A stretch of 40,608 nt of DNA from UBA10364 sp049611965 (lineage in GTDB: Bacteria > Bacteroidota > Bacteroidia > Flavobacteriales > Schleiferiaceae): the NCBI GenBank assembly GCA_049611965.1, contig JBMZBC010000019.1, positions 1-40,608 on the forward strand. The letters run 5' to 3'. This document shows positions 24,524-32,900 of the stretch, piece by piece. Below the pieces are notes generated by a model. The model did no database searches, was not told where the DNA came from, and saw only the letters and a program-made list of their open reading frames with translations. Within the stretch, counting starts at the first letter, position 1, and each line of letters begins with the position of its first letter. The position numbers and the translations under genes were made by a program.

Positions 24524-24531
24524 TACCTTTG
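24524..24531 (+). promoter_or_regulatory. Promoter -7 box of the ABC-F gene
   Basis: TACCTTTG matches TAnnTTTG, 21 bases before the ATG at 24553. No TTG is clear at -33. Confidence 0.55.
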
Positions 24532-24552
24532 CCGCGCATAAAATGCCCAATC

Positions 24553-26175
24553 ATGCTAAATGTATCTAACGTTACGCTTCAATTTGGAAAGCGTGTACTT
24601 TTCGAAGATGTAAATATCAAGTTCCATGGTGAACGTTGTTATGGTCTTATTGGCGCCAATGGAGCCGGTAAATCGACCTTCTTGAAAATCCTCAGTGGTG
24701 AGGTTAGTCCAAATTCAGGAAACGTAAGTCTTGAAAACGGCAAGAGAATGTCAGTACTCTCTCAGAACCACTTTGCTTTTGATGAAGAGACTGTACTGAA
24801 CACCGTTATCCAAGGAAACCAACCTCTTTGGGATCTGATGCAAAAGAAGGATGCTATTTACATGAAGCCAGATTTCAATGAAGAAGACGGTCTTATCGCT
24901 GCTGATCTTGAAGTTCAATTCGAGGAAATGGACGGTTGGAATGCAGAAAGTGATGCTGGAAACTTGCTAAGCGGCCTAGGCATCTCTACGGATGATCACT
25001 ACACCCTGATGAAGGATATGGAAGGCTCTACGAAGGTTCGTGTACTGCTTGCACAGGCCCTTTTCGGTAACCCGGACCTCCTCATTCTTGATGAGCCTAC
25101 GAACGATTTGGACCTTAAGACGATTTCATGGTTGGAGGATTTCTTGATCGATTTTAAAAACACAGTAATCGTTGTGAGTCACGACCGTCACTTCCTAGAT
25201 ACAGTTTGTACGCACATCGCAGATATTGATTTTAAGCGAATAAAGCTCTACACTGGAAACTACAGCTTCTGGTACGAAAGCTCACAATTGGCCCTTCGCC
25301 AGCGTCAAGCAGCGAATAAAAAAGCGGAGGATAAGCGTAAGGAACTGCAAGAGTTTATTTCACGTTTTGCAGCCAATGCTTCAAAAAGCAAACAGGCTAC
25401 ATCGAGAAAGAAAATGCTAGATAAGATCAATGTGGACGAGATCCAAGCGTCTTCAAGAATGTACCCTGCCATCATTTTTGACCAAGAACGTGATGCCGGT
25501 GACCAAATTCTAGAAATAGACAATCTCTCAGCTCATGACGAGCAAGGCAATGTACTGTTTCAAAACTTGAGCTTCAAGCTTAACCGCGGAGATAAAGTAG
25601 CGTTGTTATGTGACGACCACAGAATCCTAACCGCACTCTATGAAATATTGGCTGGTAAACAACAACCGAGTGCAGGCTCGTTTGCGTATGGCCAGACTAT
25701 TAAACATGCGTACCTGCCTAACGAGAACGCAGCTTTCTTCGAAACCGAAGATAACCTTATGGACTGGTTGAGAGAATACAGCCCAGAAAATAAAGACGAA
25801 GTATTCGTTAGAGGATTCTTAGGTAAAATGCTCTTCTCTGGGGAAGAAGTCTTTAAAAGTGCTTCTGTTCTCTCGGGAGGTGAAAAAGTTCGTTGTATGC
25901 TGAGTAGAATGATGCTCCAACAAGCCAATCTTTTATTCTTTGACGAACCTACCAATCACCTTGATCTAGAGAGTATTCAGGCGTTGAACAACGGCATGAA
26001 GGACTTTAAAGGTACCTTGGTGTTCAGCTCACATGACCATACTATCAATCAAACCGTAGCGAATCGAATAATTGAAATCTTCCCTCATGGGGTGATGGAC
26101 AAAATGGTTGAATACGACGACTATATTTCTGATGCAAAGATTACAGCGCAACGTGAGCAAATGCTCGGTGCATAA
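24553..26175 (+). CDS. ABC-F family ATPase with asymmetric ATP sites
   Basis: This 540-residue protein has two ABC ATPase domains joined by a charged helical linker (residues 240-300), and no membrane part, so it belongs to the ABC-F (ribosome-acting) class. Domain 1 has a full Walker A IGANGAGKST (34-42) and LDEPTNDLD (D180, E181), but its signature is MEGST (156-160) instead of LSGGE. Domain 2 has a canonical LSGGEKVR (440-447) and FDEPTNHLD, but its Walker A is LLCDDHRILTA (351-361) with no glycine loop or lysine. The start is the ATG at 24553; another ATG at 24543 is in a different frame. It is transcribed alone. Confidence 0.88.
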   Translation: MLNVSNVTLQFGKRVLFEDVNIKFHGERCYGLIGANGAGKSTFLKILSGEVSPNSGNVSLENGKRMSVLSQNHFAFDEETVLNTVIQGNQPLWDLMQKKDAIYMKPDFNEEDGLIAADLEVQFEEMDGWNAESDAGNLLSGLGISTDDHYTLMKDMEGSTKVRVLLAQALFGNPDLLILDEPTNDLDLKTISWLEDFLIDFKNTVIVVSHDRHFLDTVCTHIADIDFKRIKLYTGNYSFWYESSQLALRQRQAANKKAEDKRKELQEFISRFAANASKSKQATSRKKMLDKINVDEIQASSRMYPAIIFDQERDAGDQILEIDNLSAHDEQGNVLFQNLSFKLNRGDKVALLCDDHRILTALYEILAGKQQPSAGSFAYGQTIKHAYLPNENAAFFETEDNLMDWLREYSPENKDEVFVRGFLGKMLFSGEEVFKSASVLSGGEKVRCMLSRMMLQQANLLFFDEPTNHLDLESIQALNNGMKDFKGTLVFSSHDHTINQTVANRIIEIFPHGVMDKMVEYDDYISDAKITAQREQMLGA

Positions 26176-26196
26176 TCAATAAGATTGAACCTTTCG

Positions 26197-26224
26197 AATG
26201 CGGCTGTTGGCCGCATTTTTTTTT
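26197..26224 (+). terminator. Terminator after the ABC-F gene
   Basis: An 8-bp stem AATGCGGC/GCCGCATT with loop TGTTG ends in a run of nine or more T. Confidence 0.93.
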
Positions 26225-26251
26225 ACCTTCTCGCCTCGAAAACAAAATCAC

Positions 26252-27490
26252 ATGAGAAAACTACATTTACTCTTAGCTGCCATGCTCATGGCCACTGCTT
26301 CGTTTGGTCAACGAATGAAGAAGGAAAAACTAACGGTTAAATACATCCAGCCCCCAACAATACACCTAGAAGAAGGTATGGGATTCCACAGTGAAGTTAT
26401 CCTAGACTACAAAGCTGAAATTGATGCAGATCTTGCAGCTGCAGAAGAAGAATACCAACAAGCCCTCGCAGAATACCCAGAAAAAGAAGCAGCTGCAAAA
26501 GCTGCACACGACGAACTTGTAGCAAACTACGAGCGCGAATTAGAAGCTTGGAACAACAAGAGCTCGGTAGGTAAAATCATAGAAAAGCAGGTTTTAGAAA
26601 ACTCAAAACCACAACCACCACGTCCTTACTACCCACCTTCAAAGCCTTATAAACGTCAGGTCACCCACCAGAAGATCTTTAACGAGGCCCAATTGGCCAG
26701 TACCTACTGTAGAGTAGAAGGACTACAAGAAGATCCGAACGGCGTCGGTATTGAGGTACATCTTTTCGGCTTTGAAAACGATGATCCTGTGGCAGAGAAG
26801 AAAGAATTTAAAGAGTACAATAGCAAGACCAAGCAAAGTACTACGATCATCAAATCGCAATGGGTGTTCAACTACCGCCACAGCATGACGCTTCGTGTAG
26901 TTCACCCGAACGGTAGTATTATTCTTGACGAGGTGCCAAATAGTATATCTGATTACAAGCGTTTTGAAAGCCCATTAGAGAAACGCAGCTACCCTTCTAC
27001 CAATGCACAGACTTTCTTAACGAAGCTTCAGAGCACAGCTGTTGAAGATAACCTTGGAACCATCCAATGGTTAATCAATGATAAACTAGGTACAACTGAG
27101 CAAGCAAGAAATGTCGAGGTTATCTACGTCAACAACAAGAAAGGCGGTTATGACGATCTAGAAAATGCAATGTACGATGCCAAGGAAGGCTACGGAATGC
27201 TTCTTTCTCGTCCAGACGATGCCAAAGCAAAACTTCTAAGCGCTGTAGAAGCATGGGAAGCGGCTATTGAAGAAGGCGATTGGAACGATAAAAAAGCGCG
27301 TATCAACAAGAAGGTCATTCCTGATTTGTACAACAATGTTATCCTGGCTTGTACTTTGATTGGCGAGTTCGACAGAGCAGACGATCATTACAGTGCATCT
27401 TTGCGTCTTGACCTTGCAAATAGAGACGAAAACAACCTTAAGGAATTAAAGCTGTTGAACGACGATCTACGCGACCGTCACCAGAAGTAG
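26252..27490 (+). CDS. Secreted coiled-coil protein with TPR-like end, unknown function
   Basis: This 412-residue protein has a signal peptide ending at SFG-Q near residue 20. Residues 48-100 form a coiled coil with alanine and glutamate repeats (DADLAAAEEEYQQALAEYPE), then a proline-rich stretch with KPQPPRPYYPPSKPYKR. A beta-rich module follows to about residue 260. The last 100 residues look like tetratricopeptide helices (YNNVILACTLIGEFDRADDH). It stays in the periplasm or at a membrane and probably binds other proteins. I do not recognise the full-length family. The ATG at 26252 gives the signal peptide. Confidence 0.72.
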   Translation: MRKLHLLLAAMLMATASFGQRMKKEKLTVKYIQPPTIHLEEGMGFHSEVILDYKAEIDADLAAAEEEYQQALAEYPEKEAAAKAAHDELVANYERELEAWNNKSSVGKIIEKQVLENSKPQPPRPYYPPSKPYKRQVTHQKIFNEAQLASTYCRVEGLQEDPNGVGIEVHLFGFENDDPVAEKKEFKEYNSKTKQSTTIIKSQWVFNYRHSMTLRVVHPNGSIILDEVPNSISDYKRFESPLEKRSYPSTNAQTFLTKLQSTAVEDNLGTIQWLINDKLGTTEQARNVEVIYVNNKKGGYDDLENAMYDAKEGYGMLLSRPDDAKAKLLSAVEAWEAAIEEGDWNDKKARINKKVIPDLYNNVILACTLIGEFDRADDHYSASLRLDLANRDENNLKELKLLNDDLRDRHQK

Positions 27491-27510
27491 ATATTCCTCA
27501 TAATTCTTTG

Positions 27511-27538
27511 AAAGCCATCCTTTACGGGATGGCTTTTT
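27511..27538 (+). terminator. Terminator after the coiled-coil protein gene
   Basis: A 10-bp perfect stem AAAGCCATCC/GGATGGCTTT with a 6-base loop is followed by T-rich sequence. Confidence 0.88.
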
Positions 27539-27552
27539 CATTTTCAATCAAC

Positions 27553-27560
27553 TACTTTTG
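27553..27560 (+). promoter_or_regulatory. Promoter -7 box of the SulP gene
   Basis: TACTTTTG matches TAnnTTTG, 23 bases before the ATG at 27584. The -33 element is unclear. Confidence 0.5.
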
Positions 27561-27583
27561 CCGCTTCTAACACTCTACATTTC

Positions 27584-29191
27584 ATGAAGCAGTTCTTCAA
27601 CAACTTCGTTGGCAATCCAAAAAATGACATCCTTTCAGGTATCACCGTTGCCCTTGCATTAGTGCCAGAGGCCGTAGCATTCGCCTTCGTGGCGGGCATC
27701 GATCCGCTTGTAGGCCTTTACGGTGCCTTTATGATGGGATTAATCACTTCACTTTTTGGAGGTCGTCCAGGAATGATTTCTGGTGCCACTGGTGCAATGG
27801 CCGTAGTTATGGTGCATCTCATCCAAAAAGGAAATGAAGTTGGTACTGCTATGCAATTAGAGAACCTTGGCTTGAGTTGGCTCTTCATCACCTTGCTCAT
27901 TGTAGGTTGCGTCCAAATACTTGCGGGTCTTTTCCGCCTAGGAAAGTTTGTTCGTCTTATCCCGCACCCTGTAATGATGGGGTTTGTCAATGGATTGGCA
28001 ATCGTCATCTTCTTGAGCCAATTGGGCATGTTCACCCGTGTAGTTGATGGGCAGAAGGTATGGATTCAAGGAAGCGAACTGTACACCATGATGGGGCTTG
28101 TTGGTCTTACCATGTTAATCATGTGGTTGCTACCTAAGGTCACCAAGGTTGTCCCTGCTGCACTCACTGGAATCATTGTAGTTGCCGCCTTAGCCATTGG
28201 TCTAGGACTCGATGTAAGCACTGTAGGCTCGTTTATTCGTGAAGGCGGTGGAGATGGTCTTCAGGCTGGACTTCCAACCTTACAGTTGGACATCTTCAAT
28301 GTACTTCATACAGTTACAGGCCATTGGTCTACCCTATTCTCCACAGCATTTCTCCTGGCTGCTGTTGGTCTCATTGAATCTTTAATGACCCTGAACCTAA
28401 TTGATGACCTTACCGAATCTAGAGGCTCAGGAAACCGCGAATGTATCGCCCAAGGGAGTGCCAACTTAATCAACGGCTTGTTCGGGGGTATGGGTGGCTG
28501 TGCGATGATTGGTCAAAGCATCATCAACGTTAACTCTGGAGGCCGAGGTCGACTTTCAGGGGTTGTTGCAGCCCTAGGTCTATTGTCATTTATCCTTTTC
28601 GGAGCTCCACTTATTGAGCAAATTCCTATCGCCGCATTGGTTGGGGTAATGTTCATGGTTGTCATTGGAACATTTGCATGGTCTAGCTTTAGAATCATCA
28701 GAAAAATCCCTGCAGCCGATGCTTTTGTGCTCATCGCTGTAAGTGCCATCACCGTTTGGCAAGATTTGGCCATAGCAGTGATTGCCGGTGTTATCATGAG
28801 CGCCTTGAAGTTTGCTTGGGACAATGCTGTTCGTATTCGTGCTCGTAAACGCATCAAAGAAAACGGAACTAAAGTCTACGAAATCTGGGGACCGTTATTT
28901 TTTGGTTCAACACAAAGTTTTGCAAGTAAGTTTGATGTGAAAAACGATCCAAGCAAAATTGAAATCGACTTCATCGAATCACGTGTAAGCGATCATAGCG
29001 GCATTGAAGCATTGGAGCGCATCATGGACAAGTACATTGACGAAGGCAAGGAAGTAATTTTAACACATTTGAGCCCAGAGTGTCAAGGCTTGCTCAAAAA
29101 GGCTAATCCAAACTTTAGCAAATACATTCAGAGTTCTATCGAAGATCCACGCTACCATGTAGTGACTGATCTTATGGACGCCGAGGTTTGA
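27584..29191 (+). CDS. SulP family anion transporter with STAS domain
   Basis: This 535-residue inner membrane protein is a SLC26/SulP transporter. The start DILSGITVALALVPEAVAFAFVAG is the family signature, with GLYGAFMMGLITSLFGG next, and 10-14 membrane helices follow. A central motif is GSANLINGLFGGMGGCAMIG. The C-terminal STAS domain (about 435-535) has VEIDFIESRVSDHSGIEAL as FIESRVSDHSG. SulP proteins move sulfate, bicarbonate or other anions with Na+ or H+; the ion cannot be told from sequence, although bicarbonate (BicA-like) is common in marine bacteria. It is a single gene ending at a terminator. Confidence 0.9.
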   Translation: MKQFFNNFVGNPKNDILSGITVALALVPEAVAFAFVAGIDPLVGLYGAFMMGLITSLFGGRPGMISGATGAMAVVMVHLIQKGNEVGTAMQLENLGLSWLFITLLIVGCVQILAGLFRLGKFVRLIPHPVMMGFVNGLAIVIFLSQLGMFTRVVDGQKVWIQGSELYTMMGLVGLTMLIMWLLPKVTKVVPAALTGIIVVAALAIGLGLDVSTVGSFIREGGGDGLQAGLPTLQLDIFNVLHTVTGHWSTLFSTAFLLAAVGLIESLMTLNLIDDLTESRGSGNRECIAQGSANLINGLFGGMGGCAMIGQSIINVNSGGRGRLSGVVAALGLLSFILFGAPLIEQIPIAALVGVMFMVVIGTFAWSSFRIIRKIPAADAFVLIAVSAITVWQDLAIAVIAGVIMSALKFAWDNAVRIRARKRIKENGTKVYEIWGPLFFGSTQSFASKFDVKNDPSKIEIDFIESRVSDHSGIEALERIMDKYIDEGKEVILTHLSPECQGLLKKANPNFSKYIQSSIEDPRYHVVTDLMDAEV

Positions 29192-29213
29192 TCCTCAAAT
29201 TTCGAACATAAAT

Positions 29214-29247
29214 AAAAGCCCCGCAGACTCTTATCTGAGGGGCTTTT
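29214..29247 (+). terminator. Terminator after the SulP gene
   Basis: The stem AAAAGCCCC-G-CAGA with TCTG-A-GGGGCTTTT has one mismatch and a 6-base loop and ends in T-rich sequence. Confidence 0.8.
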
Positions 29248-29259
29248 GTATTTCTTGTC

Positions 29260-29273
29260 ACCGTGGAAGGATT
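29260..29273 (-). repeat. Second copy of the tRNA-Arg 3' end
   Basis: ACCGTGGAAGGATT is identical to the 3' acceptor/T-arm segment of tRNA-Arg at 29440-29453, 180 bases apart. Flanking bases also resemble each other. It could be a relic of a duplicated tRNA or of an integration site. Confidence 0.65.
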
Positions 29274-29305
29274 TTTACAAGATCCTTTGTGCTCCGAATT
29301 TCGAA

Positions 29306-29341
29306 TGAAATAAGCCCTGGCGTGCCTATGGCACTAGGGTT
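29306..29341 (+). repeat. Bulged hairpin in the tRNA-Arg flank
   Basis: CCCT pairs with AGGG and GTGCC with GGCAC around the loop TAT, with a small internal bulge, followed by CTTTTTC. It resembles a weak terminator facing right. Confidence 0.5.
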
Positions 29342-29345
29342 CTTT

Positions 29346-29393
29346 TTCTATGGACTATCCTTCACAAGCAAGCTTGCAGTTTAGCCCATAGAA
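29346..29393. repeat. Nested palindrome in the tRNA-Arg flank
   Basis: TTCTATGG-A-CTA pairs with TAG-C-CCATAGAA and encloses the perfect palindrome GCAAGCTTGC at 29368-29377, so one extended fold spans 48 bases. Confidence 0.6.
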
Positions 29394-29427
29394 TAAGCCC
29401 CTCAAACTTTCGTTTGAAGGGCTTATT
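29392..29427 (-). terminator. Hairpin terminator behind tRNA-Arg
   Basis: AATAAGCCC-C-TCAAAC pairs with GTTTGA-A-GGGCTTATT around a 4-base loop, lying 11 bases beyond the tRNA 3' end on its strand. The T-run is weak. Confidence 0.65.
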
Positions 29428-29437
29428 GCATTCTTCG

Positions 29438-29511
29438 TGACCGTGGAAGGATTCGAACCTTCAACCGCTTGATTCGTAGTCAAGTACTCTATCCAGTTGA
29501 GCTACACGGCC
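29438..29511 (-). tRNA. tRNA-Arg (anticodon ACG)
   Basis: A 74-base cloverleaf on the reverse strand. The acceptor is GGCCGTG with CACGGTC, the D arm GCTC/GAGT, the anticodon stem CTTGA/TCAAG around CTACGAA, and the T arm GAAGG-TTCGAAT-CCTTC. Discriminator base is A. Its ACG anticodon needs conversion to ICG by tRNA adenosine deaminase. Confidence 0.97.
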
Positions 29512-29530
29512 ATCTTCCCTTGCGGGAGGG

Positions 29531-29562
29531 CAAATATATAGTAAAATGTTAGCCTGTTACAA
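29531..29562 (-). promoter_or_regulatory. Promoter of tRNA-Arg
   Basis: On the reverse strand TTG (29562-29560), a 21-base spacer and TATATTTG (29538-29531) match the Bacteroidetes promoter; the tRNA starts 19 bases later. The rest of 29539-29619 holds nothing I can name. Confidence 0.72.
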
Positions 29563-29619
29563 GCCTAAAAGATTTTTTTGGAAATAAATTTCGGAGGAAA
29601 GATGCCCGGTATGGATAGC

Positions 29620-29889
29620 TTATTGAATCTCAACAGTTAAACCTACATCAAGCATTAAATCTGCCTTTGAGCGCAATTGATCGTATGAACCTGACATTAC
29701 TTGACACTTGCCTTTATAGTGTGTAATCCATGCACATTGCTCCGCCTGTTCTTCAGTGTGATCACATACTGTACACAACACTTCAATCACAAAGTCAAAA
29801 GAGTTTTCATGGTCGTTAAACAAGACCAATGATTGTTCCTTTAAAACAACGGAATCGTGACTAGGCTGATGCTTTTCTTGAGTACTCAT
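29620..29889 (-). CDS. clpS: ATP-dependent Clp protease adaptor ClpS
   Basis: This 89-residue protein matches ClpS, the N-degron adaptor that delivers substrates to ClpA/ClpP. Visible are SLVLFNDHENSFDFVIEVLC with the conserved NDHENSFDFV binding-loop region, then CDHTEEQAEQCAWITHYKGK with the usual helix, and ADLMLDVGLTVEI at the end. I chose the ATG at 29889, as upstream codons add residues outside the family. It follows the giant secreted protein gene with a 67-base gap and may be read from the same long operon or from its own promoter. Confidence 0.92.
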   Translation of the reverse strand: MSTQEKHQPSHDSVVLKEQSLVLFNDHENSFDFVIEVLCTVCDHTEEQAEQCAWITHYKGKCQVMSGSYDQLRSKADLMLDVGLTVEIQ

Positions 29890-29956
29890 GGTGTAAAAAT
29901 AAGACCTAAATCGAGATAAAAACACAGTACCTCAACTACTTTTTTAAACGAACTAA

Positions 29957-32900
29957 CTAAGAGTCCTTAATGCCAAATCTACGCTTGAGCAGCATGATTT
30001 TACCTTTACCCGCTAGATTGTAGGTAAACGCTGGCTGGTCGCCTTTTGCCGCCACGCTACGGTCCTTAGGGTCCTTGGCTAAAATGCTCGCGTTGAACTC
30101 TTCGTCACTACTGCGTAAACTCATTACAGTTCCTTTGAATGCGATATAGAAGAAGTCAGTACCGTTGTCAAGATAAAGGGTAATCTCACTGCCTCTTCGA
30201 CGCTCTTTGATTTCAACCAAACAATCTACCTCAGCAAAAATCGGAACGTTATAGATGTTTTGAATAAAGGCCTTACCGTCACTTCTGAAACTTTTATAGC
30301 GTCCGCTGTATTCCATGGTAATACCACTCATGACAAGGCTTTGACGGAGTTCTTTTGGGAATCGGCCATCGGCTTCAATACTGCTTAAGTCTTCTAAGAA
30401 TTTAGCACCTTCTTTCTGCCCTAGGATTCCGTATATCCCTTGAACGTAGGCTTCATCGTCGCTTCTCAGGGTTCCCGATCCGTCTGAGAACAAGCCACCT
30501 ACTAACTCCCACGCATCCTTGTCTACCGGTGCATCTAGCGTCCATACCGCATCAATAGATACATCGTCTTTATCCAAATCGTGACGAACTTCACCGGCCA
30601 TCGCCATGGTTAGACCGCCTGAATTTTTTAGAACATTAATAGGACCTGTCGCATAGAGGTTACAGTCGTAATTGTGGAATACGAGGTAAGGATCCGGCAC
30701 AGAATTATCCTTGAGCTTTTCGTAAGTAGTGATTACATAGCCCTCTTCCTGATTGTCATAGAACAGCACACCAGTAGCTGAAAGCAACTCTATATCAGCA
30801 CGATCTGCGTATTTAGATAAGAAGTTGCTATGCCCACCCAAGCTGTCTTGAGAGATGTAGATGCCATTAAACGTATTGTCGCGAAGTTGTAGAGGATCAT
30901 TCTCCGGAAGTTCAATCACGATGTCTGTCGGGTCAATGTAGCTCGCAATATCAAACCAAGTGGTTTGTAGGTTCTTACAATCGTTTTGGATAAGTATTGA
31001 CCCTTTAAAGAACATTGGCTCCTGGTCGGCTTCGAGCTGCACTTTTCCTCTGTACCCGAAATACGGACTCAAGAAGAAGTCGTCTTTCTCCTCAATCTCA
31101 GCTAGACCTATAGTCATACCGGCTGTATCAGGCTTAATACTTTCAAACTCAATAGGCCATGTAGAGCCTTCTTCATCGAGGTAATCGTACATACCGTGTG
31201 CCGTGTAGCGATAATGCCCTCTAATTCTTGTGGTTGCCTCATAGAAGGCATGAAGTTTAGAGTAGCGGTTGGCGATAATCTCTGAATTCTCAAGAGGGTC
31301 CATAGCCGCATTCATGCGCACCACTACATAACCACTATCAGGGATGATTCGTGCATCGGCCACATCAATTTCAGGTACCTCGAAGGCTTCGAGTACACTT
31401 GGAGCCAGGTCGAAACGGGCGAATCCAGCACTGAAGTCTAGGCTGTCTTGCAGCGGATGAGTGCTGACCAAATAGGCTTCATTGTCAGTATTGTGCTTGA
31501 TATCCACCTTGGCTTGGTCCATTTGCCATTCGGCGTGGTCCATATAGGCCATGTATTGGTTGGCAGGGAACTCTATAAAGCTTGCCGGGTCCAATTTATC
31601 GAAGACCCCTTCGCGCTTATCAAAATCTACACGAACAGAACTTTCCAGCATCTGAAAAGCCCATTGCTCGTCACTGCTTTTAGTTTTCACACGGAAATCT
31701 TGCGCAGCACTTTCAAACGATCGTCTGTAGAAGGTGTAGCCCTCTGTTTCGCTGTTGTGCTTGGCAGTAAGGTATCTGAGTTCTCCGGTACCAAAAAGGC
31801 CGCTCGAACCGTACGTTAGCTGACCCTCTGCAACCACATTTTCAGGGCCGTACATACCAAAGGGAATCGCTCTGGATTCAGCCTCGATATAATCGCTGTA
31901 CGGGAACCAGTGGAACGGGTTGTCCCTCCCTGAAGCCTGTGGATAGCCGTTTCCCGTAAACCCTTCTTCGATATCAAAGGTGGTAGCTCTGCCCTTTGCG
32001 TCATCCGGGAACATGAGGATGTCCGGACAAACGGTTAGGCTTTGTAGGTATTCAATCTGCCCCTCTGCATGGAGTCCTTGATTTGAAAGAGCGATTTCCC
32101 CTTCAAAAGTACCTTTACCACGATAGTTTGGCGTTGGTGGCATGGTGGTTGAAAACCCAAGGGAATAGTCCGGCATCACTTGGAGCGGCTGTGGGAAAAC
32201 TGGGAAGATATCGGCGCTGTGGAACGTCGCGTCGAAGAGGATTCCGTCGGTAGTCGTATTGTCCAAGGAGTCAATGGTAAATGGCTCTACGGCCATGTAG
32301 AACCTGGAACGGTCGTAGACGCCGTCGTGAATCTTTTTATCGTCGTAATAAACGAATGAGTTATTTAGCGCTTGGAAAATTGGATACTCAGGATAATACT
32401 CCTTAGAACTCTTATTGTCCGGCTGGTCAATGAGCAGTTGACCTTGTAGATCGGAAAGTACGGTCTGTACATCTACGAGTGCTGCGCGTTCCCCAGGAGG
32501 TGGGTTGAATTCACGCACCTTGAAGCGCATGGAATCGATCTGTGGCATATCTACACGGAATCCTTGGTAATCGAAGGTATATCCCTGTCCCCAATAGTTA
32601 AAAAGACCGGCATTAATTCGACCGTCGAAGGTGAAATCCATGTCTTTTTTCATGGTAATCCTACCTCCCCTCGGATAGAGGTTCACTTGTTGCGAATCAC
32701 TCACTGCGATGCGCTGTACACCCGCAATATCCATTTCATAGTTGAGTAGGGATATCTGTGCATTGCTTCCCTGTCCGATGCGAGAAACGAATTGGATCAC
32801 ATCATAATCACGTTTACCGGTCCAATTCTCCAAATATTCAAACAATCGATCGGTTAAAGTGATGGTCTGAGCGTCCACATCAAACTCTACAAAGCCTTGG

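Noticed and set aside
24553..26175. Antibiotic resistance ABC-F protein
   Set aside because: Resistance ABC-F proteins have two intact Walker A sites; the degenerate second site and lone setting argue against it.
29260..29453. Integrated element bounded by tRNA-Arg repeats
   Set aside because: Only 180 bases separate the copies and no integrase gene is present, so a present-day element is excluded.
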